Positions 22,250 to 33,559 of a DNA stretch of 64,000 bases are shown here, piece by piece. This DNA is from Gnetum montanum (taxonomy: Eukaryota; Streptophyta; Gnetopsida; Gnetales; Gnetaceae): assembly GCA_015680685.1 (NCBI GenBank), contig MNCI01008621.1, positions 112,412 through 176,411 on the forward strand, given 5' to 3'. The notes beneath the pieces were generated by a model that was not told where the DNA came from, searched no databases, and saw only the letters and a program-made list of their open reading frames with translations. Made by a program: the position numbers and the translations under genes. The stretch's first letter is position 1, and every line of letters starts with the position of its first letter.

Positions 22250-24250
22250 ACTTCTCAGCTTTTTGCAAGTGTTGGTTCTCTCATATCAAAGTTAGATTTA
22301 CCTTGCATGTGTTTTAGAGATCACAACTAGTAGAATTCATCATTACTTTAGATAGTGATGCATCAAAGATAGCCATTTCTTTAGCATTTCAACCTCTTAA
22401 AGTCTTTATTGAAGCTTTTGTAAAGCTTTATCTTTCATAAGCTCTAGGCAAAAAATGGATAGATTCAACAAGAAGGCTCTCTATTCTTCAATCTTTGCTA
22501 TTAACCATTGATTGTTTATGGTAGCTTCCTTAAGTTGCAATTGGGTGATTAAAAGCTTGTTCCTTATCCTAGAAATTACAATTTGGTTGCTAAGATTTCT
22601 TCTAAGATGATCTCTAGAATTAGTTTCCTAGTCCTAACTAGTCGCTCCAACACCTCTCGTGCTATGTTGCGATCATTACCCTACTAACAGCTTGTGTAGA
22701 TGTTTGAATGCCTACCATTGCATCAATATTAGAAACAGAGGTTGTAGGAGCACTTAAAGCCTCTCCAATTATATCTACAACTACCTCTACTACTATCTCC
22801 AAGCCCTAGTGTGGTATGACCAGGACTGTTGCACCTTCTCTTTCCTTCAACATGATAGAGAAAGTCATTATGTTTCTAGAGATCTTAGGAAATGATTATC
22901 CCAAAATAGACATAGTGACCTCTTGAGCATTAGATTTTTTGTGAATAGGATCCTAGTCTCTTTGGACATAGAATAGGTGGACCAAGTTGTTCCCTAGTCA
23001 ACCTATGGTCTTTGCAACTCATTAAGATGGATCATAACTAGATGGTACACAGAGGACTCACCTCTACCTCTAAAAGCTTGCAGTTATTGTTCCCTAAGTT
23101 GCATTAGTGGTTTGGCAATTACTATAATTTCAAGTGTTCTCTCTAGTGCTGTTGGTAATGGCATTGGAGTTATTTCCTCTTGGAACTTAACAAGGGCTTC
23201 ATCTTTCATCATCTCCTTCCATGATGCAACATGAGCCCTATAGACTATATCTTTTGAATAACACATTATTCCTTCTCTTTTACAAATTTGTCTAATAAGG
23301 TATGAAAATAGGAGTGTCTTTCAATCCTTCTCATTCTTCTTGAATCTCTTCTTGATCTTTAATAAGATGAACTAAGGAATGTTGACTAGGAGTTTATCAC
23401 TTAGAGTCATACATGCCTTGTAGAGAATATTGTAGCCTTGCTTGGCCTTATAATTAGGTTAAGGTGATAGGATGTGATTGTAAAGTACGCATGCTCTACT
23501 TTGGTTAGCAAAACATACTCCTTATGGTTTACTTCATAGTGTCATTGTGTTCATTCTTTTCTTACATCTGCATCTACCTAGATGGATACTTCTAACAACT
23601 TTGCACTAATATTAGGTAATTTGAGAGCTTCAATAATTGTCTCTAAAAAGTAGGAGATAGTAATATCTTTGAACTTTATCATTGCATATTCTTTGTAGTT
23701 CTTCTAAAAAAGGTATGTTTCCCCAAGGTACCATTTACCACTGGTGGAAATGATGAGCTAGAGTAAAGACCCTTACAACTACATTCAAACCTTCTTTGGT
23801 ACCAACTCTATGAAAGGTCCAAAGTTTAGTTCTTGGAGAACTTTGCCTTGGAAATCCTTACTTCTTACCTTCTCTAGGCAAGCCTCTATGAGAGTGACTT
23901 CTAGATTTGACCTAGGTCTTGTAACCTCATCTTGCCTAGACTACTCTATTTCTACAATGCAAATATGATAGATATATTTTACCTTAGGTTCTTTTCATAA
24001 TGACTCAGTGACATGTGTCACCTCAGTTGCTTGTTCTTGTTGTTATGGTTGTTACTGTTATTATCTTCTTTCTTCCCTCAAGTCTTATCTCTCTAGGTTG
24101 TAATGGCCCTTTTGCTTACAGTCCCCATTTTGATGCCATTTGCAATCACATGGATAATCTTGGAACAGTTGTGTTAGTTTCATCTCTTAAGCCTAAATAT
24201 GATCCAATTGTTGTTTTTTTTTCTCAATGGAAAAATGACTATTAAGCTTT
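22250..24250 (-). pseudogene. ORF3 N-terminal half of element D
   Basis: Minus-strand, matching E 37450-39420 and G 31600-32185. Visible in order: a Gln-rich start (QQEQATEVTHVTES), EVTLIEACLEKV, LQELNFGPFIELVPKK, then KTLLFSYLIRQICKREGIMCYS and ASWKEMMKDEALVKFQEE (open 23084-23266), then coiled-coil-like sequence to 22250. The combination of a central hydrophobic block, the PF-x-LI-x-x-L/I-C motif and the context resembles the putative plant transposon protein domain (PF20167) found in Athila-type elements; I assign this from memory of the family, not from a search. Many stops. A plus-strand frame at 24015-24245 is only its antisense. Confidence 0.65.
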
Positions 24251-24256
24251 TGAATG

Positions 24257-25100
24257 TGATGAGTAGCGGGTAGTCCCTATGCCCAACCATACAAATCATA
24301 AGCATTCACATGTAATTAGGTCAAATTCTATGAACTTATTTACCTAAGTGGTTAATATTCATAGATAGTTAATTATGTAGTTGTAAGTCATTGTCTTTTC
24401 AAGCCACACTTATATTAATCTATACGTATGGTTATGTGTGGATGAGACATAAGATCTTTATTTTTATGCTTTTTATTATTTTTCTCTTGTTTGCTAAATG
24501 ATTAAATGAATCAAGGGTTAATGTTTAAATTAACTAACTAATTAACTACTTCATTAATTAACTAGCATAACAAAGAGCATCTATTCCTACTTGCTATACA
24601 CATCCTAAACATATATTAATGTTGTTGGGTTACCAAGTATATACTACTGGGTGCATCAAGTATCCATTGCTTGGATTACCAAGCATTAATATATTATGCT
24701 CAAAGTGGTTTGTACTCCTATTACTTATGAATGATAAGATTAATTACTTAAGGAAAAAAATGTAAATTACATATAAAGTAAATTACTCAAAGTAGAATTA
24801 TACTAGTCTAAGTGCAACAATGGATAGAAGAAATCTTGATTTTATTGTTGCTCATGCAAATGTATCCAGGTACAGATGCACTTGAATAAAATGTCGTACA
24901 ATCACTTAAATCTACACTACATGCACCCAAAGGAAAAATATTCCTACTTTTATGGAAAGAAACTACAAAAATTTGGCTAACCTATTACCAACATATGCCA
25001 TAAATGCTAGGTGTGTGCATATTTAAATAGGCAATGCCTACATCAATGTTGACATACTTGCACCAAAGCATCATAGGATACATCAATGGATGCTTCACCA
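24257..25100 (-). repeat. Solo LTR in element D's ORF3 leader
   Basis: 844 bp from TGATGAGTAGCGG to TGCTTCACCA on the plus strand, collinear with the other D/H-type LTRs, TGCATCA-type cluster near the right end. Flanks are GAATG (left) and GAGCA (right). The orthologous uninterrupted site in element G (31576-31590, reading CACTCGAAAGCTTAATAG) supports an original GAGTG target and shows exactly where the insertion lies. No internal region remains. Confidence 0.85.
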
Positions 25101-25265
25101 GAGCAGTTGTAGGTGCATAAGAATGTTTTATTTTAAATTATTAATTTCAAAAGGTAGTTATTTATTAATATTCTCTTTTTAATATTATTTTAATACCTGA
25201 TATACTCGGTGTTAACAAAATCTATTAATAAATTTTAATGTTGATGTTCATATTATATTCATTAT
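25101..25265 (-). other. Pre-ORF3 leader of element D
   Basis: Non-coding. On the minus strand it is collinear with G 31440-31585 (TTTAAAATAAAACATTC and ATTAAAATAATnTTAAAAA in both). It ends at the junction with element G's RNase H. The internal promoter-like block would lie just beyond this break and is missing. Confidence 0.75.
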
Positions 25266-25274
25266 GCAAATAGA

Positions 25275-25640
25275 AACATTGTGGGTGGAAAACTTAATTA
25301 CATCAAAACAAAAATTGAATTAATGGAAATGGTGTATGTTCTTTAAAAATTCAGGAACTATGTGCTTAGATACTCCATTTTTGTGTACATTAATCATAAT
25401 GTAATCTGCTTCCTCATGAACAAGCCAATAGTAAGCCCCTATGTTATATTGTAATCAGTGATTCTACATGAGTTTGATTCAATAATGATGAAAAAAAAGG
25501 GAATTAAGGCTGTTATTTCTAATCCATTTTTTCAATTAAGATGAGATAACAAGGTCAATGAAGAAATTGTGTCTAATCAATTTCTAGGTAAGCATCTTTT
25601 TGCTAAGGCAACTAAGGTTTCAACACCAAGTGTCATAAAC
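25275..25640 (+). pseudogene. RNase H C-terminal part of element G
   Basis: Starts at KLNYIT, matching A 11575, with an ELMEMVYVL-like helix, VYINHNVICFLMNKP and the LHEFDSIMMKKKGIKAV segment (corresponding to RKGTKNVVADHL in A). A variable spacer with FLGKHLFAKA follows. The N-terminal RNase H and all of RT are absent. Stops and frame changes are present. Confidence 0.78.
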
Positions 25641-25779
25641 TAATACAATGAATCTATCTTCTACCTACTTACATAGGAGACCACTGCAGATAGGACCATA
25701 AGAGAAAATAATAATTCCTTCACCAAGTTAAACATTACATGGAGATAGAGGGTAGCCCCTATAAAATCTAGACAAATTA

Positions 25780-26751
25780 CTTGGTACGATGATCTATACC
25801 TTAAAAAAAAAGCAACTATAACTCCTTTAAGATACTCACAAAAGCTCTTGTGGGGGTCATTATGTAGGAAGGAGAATGATCATTAAAATCCTAATGACTG
25901 AATACTTTTAACCAATGATCTTTAGGGATGTCCATTATTTTGCACATTCATGCAAGCAATGTCAATGAGAGGTAGGGATGAGAACTAGGATGGAAGGGCC
26001 CCAATAGTGAATTCAACCACTAGAACCTTTCAATATTTAGGGAATTGACTTCATGAGATCCATCACTCCCATGTCCAATGGAAATTTTTAAATTATTTTT
26101 GCTATTGACTATTATATCAAATGGGTCGAAGCTACAACCATCACTAACTGTACTTTTTCTATTGTAATTTGATTTTTTTAATAGCAAGCGGTAAATAAGT
26201 TTGGTGTACCTAGGATACTAATATCCAACAATGGAACCCATTTCAATAGTGCTACATTTTAAAAGTTAATACAATGCTTAGGGATTAATCATAAACTCAT
26301 AATGTCCTATCACCCTCAAGCCAATGGTCAAGTTAAAGTTACCAATAGAGAGAACACAGGAATCCTAATAAGGAACATCAACAAATATAGGAAAGATTGA
26401 AGCACTAAAATCAAGGATGCCCTATAGGCTACTCTTCATATGAGTTAGTGTATGGAAAGTTACTAAAACATTTAATTCAAACTAAACTCTGTACACTTAC
26501 AACTACATGTGACCTTGACTTGAACATAAACTTGGTACAAAAGAAATAATTAATGGTACTTAACATACTAGATGAGAATTGTAGGATAGCCCTAATTATA
26601 AATGAAGTGCACAAGGCATACCCCAAACAATGACATGATGCCTGAATGCCACACATATGCCTCAATGAACTAAGTTCCAAATGATGTGGGAAGGATCATA
26701 TATTGTACATTCAACTTTTCCTTCTAGAGCTATGATAATCTACCATCTAAC
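25780..26751 (+). pseudogene. Integrase of element G, to the insertion point
   Basis: Zinc-finger region with a stop before SCKQCQ-type cysteines (near 25960). Core with AIDYYIKWVEATTI (first Asp, 26105-26150), SNNGTHFN (Asn at the second catalytic position, near 26226) and NGQVKVTNREN (Lys at the third, near 26330). The C-terminal WEGSYIV and FPSRAMI segments end at the duplicated CTAAC. The same two catalytic changes as in element A are present. Confidence 0.8.
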
Positions 26752-29506
26752 TGTTGGCACATTTGGCCATTACATGGAGCAGTTGGAATATTTTGTTCAA
26801 AATATGAGCAAAATCCCTGGTTGTAAATTTGCAGTTTAGTATTGTGAGTAATGGGTATTCTTGGAGAAGAAAGCTTGGTAAATAATGTTGATGATTTAAG
26901 CCTTCTTGGAAAGTAAATTAAAGTACCAAGATATTTTCTTGAGTGAAGGTTGGAATAAAAAAGAGAAGGATTATTTACCACAAGAAAGCATACTACCTGA
27001 TTAATATTGGCAAAATAAACAACACCGTGGGTAGTGGATTATCAAAAATCGGCTAAAGAGTCCAACTGGTTTTGAATTCGTAATTATCAAAGGGTGTAAA
27101 GGTTTCTGTATTGCAGAAAACCCAAATTCACGTATGACCCGAGACCCATTGTTAATGCTGCTGGGAAAAATGAAATCAGAAAAAAAAAATGGAGCTGAAT
27201 GCCGCAGTATTGGGGTGTTTCCTTTGGCTTGCTGGTTCTGGACTGCGTCCACGTACCAGTCGGAGCTATGTTGCCGACTTGTCAGACGCCAAACCTAAGT
27301 TCATGAAGCACGTGGGAGGTCCTTCTTGCACTGATGAGCCATTTTAACAGGGGTTTTAGGCAGCAATCGCATGGAGAAAATTGGACAGAACTGAGGCCAA
27401 TGGAGGGCAGAACGTAGGGATTAAACAACAAAGAAAAAATCGAAACCTTCTGTATACAATACACGGAGAAAGACGTCCCATTTTTTTCGGGCCCCGATTC
27501 TATTTTTGTCGTAGACCGTAACAGTTTTAGTTGCGCGAGCAGCAACAGTTCTAAAGGTTCTTGCGGTTTCAGCGGCTACAGATTCACAACACATTCATCC
27601 CTGGTCCTGTAATCAATGACAATGGCGGAGACAAACAAAAACAAGAAATGCAGAAAGCCCTAAACCAATTTTGGGGGCAAAACAAAAAAATCTCTGGCAA
27701 TCAAAACCCTCTATTTGGGACAGTATGCTCAGCGCGTCATTCTTCAAGAAAACCCTTGTTCTCCAGCATGCGACGGCAGAGCCAGATGCAGTTGCAGGGC
27801 CTTCTCTCACGGTGATCGTCAGTTACAATTTTGCAGGGCCTTATTGTGTGGTGGCAGTTCGAATCTACGATTTGGGATGATGCTGCATTTAGAATCTTGA
27901 TTCAAAAATGTGTCGATTCTTATAGGTTTTGTGCAGAAATGAGAGAAAGACTGTTGTCCTGGAACTGTGATTAAGCCTCTACGCGATTTACAGGGAAGAC
28001 AAGAAGAATCGTTTAAGGACGTAACTTTGCCGCTTTCACCAAGAATTATTTGATTACTTCTGCTACTCAAAGTATATGGTTAAGATGGAGTATAAATTAA
28101 CCAACAATATATATATATCCATCATATGAAGTACCCATTGTATGAAGCCTTGATTTAAAAACTTGCCTTCAATTATCCCAAGTCATGAAAAATTATTTTA
28201 AAACATATAAGTTACTACCCATAAAAAAAAATTTGCAATAGTGATTATCCCATTACATTTAATGTCACATTACATTAATGTTAGCATAAAATTCTCCTAA
28301 TTTTATGCATAACTTCCTAACTCCCTAACTACATAACTTTCTCCTAGCTTGTTGGGCAAGTAATCTTCTAATTGGTTAGTCAAGTTACTTGGGAGAAAAG
28401 TTAGGTGAGATATTTTGAGATTTTTTTTNNNNNNNNNNNNNNNNNNNNNNNNNNNNNNNNNNNNNNNNNNNNNNNNNNNNNNNNNNNNNNNNNNNNNNNN
28501 NNNNNNNNNNNNNNNNNNNNNNNNNNNNNNNNNNNNNNNNNNNNNNNNNNNNNNNNNNNNNNNNNNNNNNNNNNNNNNNNNNNNNNNNNNNNNNNNNNNN
28601 NNNNNNNNNNNNNNNNNNNNNNNNNNNNNNNNNNNNNNNNNNNNNNNNNNNNNNNNNNNNNNNNNNNNNNNNNNNNNNNNNNNNNNNNNNNNNNNNNNNN
28701 NNNNNNNNNNNNNNNNNNNNNNNNNNNNNNNNNNNNNNNNNNNNNNNNNNNNNNNNNNNNNNNNNNNNNNNNNNNNNNNNNNNNNNNNNNNNNNNNNNNN
28801 NNNNNNNNNNNNNNNNNNNNNNNNNNNNNNNNNNNNNNNNNNNNNNNNNNNNNNNNNNNNNNNNNNNNNNNNNNNNNNNNNNNNNNNNNNNNNNNNNNNN
28901 NNNNNNNNNNNNNNNNNNNNNNNNNNNNNNNNNNNNNNNNNNNNNNNNNNNNNNNNNNNNNNNNNNNNNNNNNNNNNNNNNNNNNNNNNNNNNNNNNNNN
29001 NNNNNNNNNNNNNNNNNNNNNNNNNNNNNNNNNNNNNNNNNNNNNNNNNNNNNNNNNNNNNNNNNNNNNNNNNNNNNNNNNNNNNNNNNNNNNNNNNNNN
29101 NNNNNNNNNNNNNNNNNNNNNNNNNNNNNNNNNNNNNNNNNNNNNNNNNNNNNNNNNNNNNNNNNNNNNNNNNNNNNNNNNNNNNNNNNNNNNNNNNNNN
29201 NNNNNNNNNNNNNNNNNNNNNNNNNNNNNNNNNNNNNNNNNNNNNNNNNNNNNNNNNNNNNNNNNNNNNNNNNNNNNNNNNGGCAAAGTTGGCTGAATCT
29301 CTTTAAAGTAAGTCATTTGTAGTTTACACGCAACGCAATCATTACATTTCTCACAACCACACGTCGCAACAGCACACACACATACTCACATTAACTACTG
29401 AGTTTATTTGGAGGTATCTGGGCCTTGGTGTTGCCAGAGACTAGCAGGCACCTAAATCCTATTCGAGGACACTCGTTGGCAGTCGCGTCCCAAACGGTCG
29501 CCAACA
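26752..29506. mobile_element. TGTTGGC...GCCAACA insertion: solo LTR or short LTR element
   Basis: Begins TGTTGGCACATTTGG and ends GGTCGCCAACA, a 7-bp terminal inverted repeat with the TG...CA ends of an LTR, and is flanked by a perfect CTAAC duplication (26747-26751, 29507-29511). Length 2755 bp including an 853-bp run of N. Base composition differs from the surroundings: 27200-28030 is comparatively GC- and CpG-rich. Several short overlapping frames on both strands (27000-28070) show no recognisable domain. No second internal LTR copy is visible, but the gap could hide one. Orientation undetermined. Confidence 0.75.
28429..29281. other. Assembly gap (853 N)
   Basis: An unbroken run of N. 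Frames that appear to cross it on either strand are artefacts. The true length may differ from the N count. Confidence 0.99.
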
Positions 29507-31160
29507 CTAACAAGCCCTCAAAAGCACATGTTGGTCAACATACAACAAGTCAAATCCTTTAAATACTTTCAAGAAACTAGGACCCACAACAACACCTCAA
29601 CATAAGGTCAAGCTTGCTTTATTTTCAGAATGTCCTCCTTCCAACTTAGTCATGGGGAAGAGGACCATCTAATTTAATCCCCCCGAGAGGATGAAATTTG
29701 TCTTTTTTTTTGTTTTTAAATTATTTTTCATACATTTACCATTTTTATTTACATTTTAATTTTCTTATATATTTTACTTTATTTTATATCATTTTTTTTC
29801 TTTTCTTTTCTACTTAATTTTCCTTTTATAATGATTGGTTTTATTTCATTGCTATTGCAAATGCTAATAATTACAAAATGAAATTTTTAATATTGTCATT
29901 TGTATATATATGTCAACTTTGCTTTTGAGATTATGCTCTCTACCAACGAGTTGTCACTATATAATGGTATGAGGTAGTGAGATCACAACATCCACTAATT
30001 CCATCTATCTTAATATGAGATATGTATCATGGTAGCATTATCATTTTCTCATACCGAAACCAAAAGTAACTTATGATCTTGTTACTTAATGAATAAGGGA
30101 AGAGCCAAGTGGGAATGGAAAAGGGTGTGATCTTAAGAAGATTTGTTGGATTCTCTTCTTAACTCCCTTCATGAGTCTTATGACACCTCAAGGAATGTAT
30201 CATGACTCCTCTCATAATCTGGTAAGGAAGTATTTCTTTATAAAGTGATATTTTCAAATTGTTAAGAAAATAAATAAATAAAAATAGACCTCTCCAAAGA
30301 TCTCTTAGGATACAAGCACTGGTTATGGGGATAAAAAGACATGTTGCTAATGCCTAAAGGTATCCCTATAACTAAGGCTCAAATTTCTTCCTTAAAATAT
30401 CTAAATGCTTCCTTGTTCTCTTTTTTTCTTCTTGTTCTGCAGTGACAATTATCCCCTCTTATTGTTATAGTATCACAGTGGTAGAAGGAAGGACCATAGT
30501 AGTGTGAGGCCATTGCTAATGGTATGGACTTCGTTTGAAACCTAAATAAGCTAGTATGTGGATAATCTTAATCATGCTCTTTACAAGGACCTTTTGTCAC
30601 AATGATTTGGACACTCATACCCTAATTTCTCTTCAAACCCTTTCTACAACTTCATTTTTCTCACCTCAGTACTATGTATTTTGGTTTTCTGATAAGTGTA
30701 GTTTGTAAATTACACAACCCTAAGATAGTAGTTTTATGGGTATGGTGTTTAACTTGGATCACCATTAAATTTCCAAGGTACCCACGGACTCTTTGTGATA
30801 TGGTTATGTAAGGGTGGTTTTGGGGCAACAACCTACTTTGGGAAGGATCCACTTGCATAACTCTTGAATCATCCAATTTAGACTCCATTACCACATGCCT
30901 TAATTCAACTGACTACAATCTTGGTGATTTGCATCATCCAAGTTTATCCATCTTTTTGTCTAGTTTTCTCTTATTTTATTTTGGTTTTGTTTTGGAAACA
31001 TGTTCAAATTAAGCATCTACAAGCTTGTTTTACTTCAATTCTTGTTTACAAATTAAATAATGAAATGGATTATTTTCCTTCTTTTCATCTAGTTTGGCTT
31101 CTATTTGGCTCTTGTTTCATTTCCAAACTCTCTCAAAAATCCTTAGTTTCTTAAGTGAAA
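29507..31160 (+). other. Non-coding 3' region of element G
   Basis: Collinear with A 13925-15200: the segment around TTCCAACTTAGTCATGGGG (29639-29657), T-rich tracts, the conserved block at 30310-30395 (AAGACATGTT...CCTATAACTAAGGC), and the CTTTGGGAAGGATCCACTTG box (30836-30855). No open frame of interest. Confidence 0.75.
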
Positions 31161-31164
31161 AATT

Positions 31165-31265
31165 ATGTGTAAATAGCTGCATCAATACATTACCATTGAT
31201 GCAATCTATTATGTCAATGCATTCCCATCAATGTAGCATAATAAAACTATATACAAGTATGACAC
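31165..31265 (+). promoter_or_regulatory. Internal promoter-like block of element G
   Basis: A cluster of TGCATCAAT, ATTGATGCAAT, GTCAATGCATT and CATCAATG motifs (31179-31236) is followed by AACTATATACAAGTATGACA, a TATA-like box about 20 bp downstream. It is collinear with the reverse complement of E 39830-39960, where the motif is GGGGCCCC instead. The order, cluster then TATA, is that of the family's LTR U3. It lies about 350 bp upstream of the ORF3 remnant. Promoter activity is inferred. Confidence 0.55.
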
Positions 31266-31599
31266 TTAACATCAAATTTACATTTTTCTTCAAATGTAGA
31301 GGTAACATTTTTTATTTTCAAAGCCCAAAATCTTCCGGAAGCCATAACTTCCTCACAACATACCTAATTTGATCCATATTTTAACCCCTGAGCTTTCAAA
31401 GGTATTCTCTACATCATGGGGGCATCAACACTCAAATTTGCTAATAAATTTTGCGAACACCCCACAAATTAGACATTAAACTAATATTAAAATAATGTTA
31501 AAAATATAAAATACTAACAACTAACTATCTTTGAAACTAATACTTTAAAATAAAACATTCCTATGCACATACAACCACTCGAAAGCTTAATAGTCAATC

Positions 31600-32185
31600 T
31601 TTTACCATTAATAACCAAAAAAATGATTTGAGGGTATTTACGCTTAAGAGATGAAACTAACACAATTGATCCAAGACTATCTATGTGATTGCAAATGGCA
31701 CCAAAAAAGGAATTACAAGCAAGAAGGCCATTATAGCCCATAGAGAAAAGATTGAAGGAAGAAAGAGGATAACACCAGCAACAAACACAACAACAAGAAC
31801 AAGCAGCCAAGATGACACATGTCATCAAGACATTACAAGAAGAGCTTGAAGTGGAATCTATTGGCCAGATTTCCACCCTAGAAATAGAGGAAATGAGGTA
31901 GGATAACATCATAATATATAGGCCAAATATATAAGTCACTCTCATGTAGGCTTGCTTGGAGAAGGTGATAAGTAAAGAGGTCCAAGGAATAGTTCTTCAA
32001 GAACTAAAATTTGGACCTTTCTTAGTGTTGGAACCAAAGGATTTTTGAATGCACTTGCATGGATTTCTGCTATGGCCCACCATTTGCACTAGTGGGGAAT
32101 GGTATCTTGGGGAAACATACCTCTTCTAGAACAATTCTTAAGGATATGTAACCATAATAATTAAAGCTATTATCATCTTCTACTC
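31600..32185 (+). pseudogene. ORF3 N-terminal fragment of element G
   Basis: Matches D's ORF3 start (24250 leftward, minus). Visible: HKTLQEELEVESIGQISTLE-like acidic helix in one frame, ACLEKVISKEVQGIVLQEL, LKFGPFLVLEPKDF, then GEWYLGETYLF. Stops throughout. It is cut at about 32185, where sequence changes to minus-strand RT of element F. The minus-strand frame at 31514-31945 is its antisense. Confidence 0.68.
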
Positions 32186-32480
32186 TATAGCTACTATATC
32201 CATATAGAAAACTATAGTAGCTATTTCCTACAATGGTATCCAATACTTGATCCACAAATGATAAGGAAAAATGATCTTTGAAAGTGACCATATTTAGTAG
32301 CCTAAAGTCTATGCAAACTTTTCATAGCCCTCCATTCTTTAGGATAATGAAAAGTGGGCTCAGCCACTCACTCTCTACCACAAGATAGATGAATCCTACC
32401 TTGAGAAGCTTCTCTACCTCCTTTTTAATAACTTGTTTTAGCTTTTCATTCAACCTTCTTTGTGGTTGTCTCTTAGGCTT
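32186..32480 (-). pseudogene. RT N-terminal part of element F
   Basis: On the minus strand: LLKVGFIYLVVESEWLSP, KVCIDFRLLNMVTFKDHF, FVDQVLDTIV and YYSFLYGYSSY, matching RT blocks 1-3 of element A. The frame then runs into antisense of G's ORF3, so the fused open frame at 32070-32291 is a chimera, not a gene. The catalytic MDD region is absent. Confidence 0.8.
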
Positions 32481-33129
32481 GATGTCAAAGTTTATATAGA
32501 TTTGATGATGACATATGCATGGATCTTTCCTTGTTATCTCATCATATGACCAAGTAAAGGCTGATGGTTGTTTGTTAACTACTTTTAGTAATTTGTCCTT
32601 ATGTTCCTTAGTAAGTTATAATTACTAGTTTTTCATTATTTAAGAAGACATAATCTAAACATTCTTATAATTTTTTTAGCTTTATGGGCTCTGGTTTAGA
32701 ATTTTTTGAAACTTCCAACATTTCCCAATCTACCTCTAATTCCTTTTCATTTTTAGCTTATAAGAGTTGGTACTTGATTTGCTCCATTTCATCCATCTTA
32801 TCTAGGTATGCATTTGTGAAGATCTATACTGGCTCCATGCACATTGCAGAACTATAACTATTATCTATAGTCAAACACTAGGTGCCTTCCTATTTTGTAT
32901 TTTTTGCATATAGTCACCTTTGAATGCTAGTGGATTCGACAAACTTTTTACATGCTATAATGATTGTGCTCTTGATTGACCATATCTTTGATATGCAATT
33001 GCACCCTATATCACTATACATGATGCATGAAACTCTTTTCTTCTCTATTTTGTTAAAGTCATTTTCTTGGAATTTTTCAAGGAGAGGTTTCTAATTCCTA
33101 GTTTGGCATCAATGGTACTTAGCTAATCC

Positions 33130-33480
33130 CCATAAGGATTTTGAATTTCCCATTGCAATTGTTCACATGAATTACTAAGAAATTCATCGGATATGACCAC
33201 CCACTGATAGTAGTTATAATGTCTTCTTCCAATGCCATTGAAACAATAATGGATTGGCTTGTAAGTTATAACCTAATGTTACATTTCTTTAGTAGAGGTA
33301 GGATTCAAGTCTTGTACATTTCCTGGGAAATCAAATTTGCACTGGAACATGAGTTTAATAGAGCCTTGCATAGATCATTTCCTACAATTTACAAACATAT
33401 TAGAGGACTCGTAGGATCGATTCTCTTCCTGAAAATGTATCTTACCTTTATCTAGTCTATTACAACATGGGTTAACATGA
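33130..33480 (-). pseudogene. Protease remnant of element F
   Basis: The minus strand encodes KALLNSCSSANLIS at about 33326-33367, aligning with LLDSGSSVNLIL in A; the catalytic Asp is Asn and the Gly is Cys. The rest of the domain is interrupted by stops. The plus-strand frame at 33219-33455 is antisense. Confidence 0.7.
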
Positions 33481-33559
33481 AAATTTCAACATTTTGAGGC
33501 TTTTAGTTTGAAGGTGGATCTATAGATACTCCTTGGGTAGTTTGAGAGGATTCCATAGC

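Larger units (their letters stand above)
18672..25265 (-). mobile_element. Element D: 3' half of an ORF3-bearing Athila-type element
   Basis: Minus-strand element of which only the pre-ORF3 leader, ORF3, PPT and 3' LTR survive. It is collinear with E's 36364-39660 after removing three LTR insertions (20636-21309, 21315-22169, 24257-25100). At 25265 it ends abruptly against the plus-strand RNase H of element G, so its 5' half (5' LTR, gag, pol) is lost. The U3 motif of its LTR is of the TGCATCA type. Confidence 0.85.
25266..32185 (+). mobile_element. Element G: plus-strand Athila-type element, split by an insertion
   Basis: RNase H and integrase (25275-26751) and the 3' region, internal promoter-like block and ORF3 start (29507-32185) are two parts of one copy. 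Compared with element A the break falls between corresponding positions, and CTAAC is duplicated at both edges of the intervening 26752-29506 sequence. The 5' end is missing (junction with D at about 25265) and the 3' end is missing (junction with F at about 32185). Its motif type matches the D/H subfamily. Confidence 0.8.

Noticed and set aside
24015-24245. Plus-strand frame with a hydrophobic N-terminus resembling a signal peptide
   Set aside because: It is the antisense of the ORF3 start, shown by the matching antisense frame at 31514-31945 opposite G's ORF3. The hydrophobic look comes from the antisense of a Gln-rich stretch.
27001-28070. A set of overlapping 60-90-codon frames on both strands
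   Set aside because: They lie inside the TGTTGGC...GCCAACA insertion, overlap in conflicting frames and show no domain. The higher GC content lengthens chance frames.
28303-29379. Long open frames on both strands across the N run
   Set aside because: They exist only because N codons are not read as stops; the real sequence in them is a few dozen codons with no domain.
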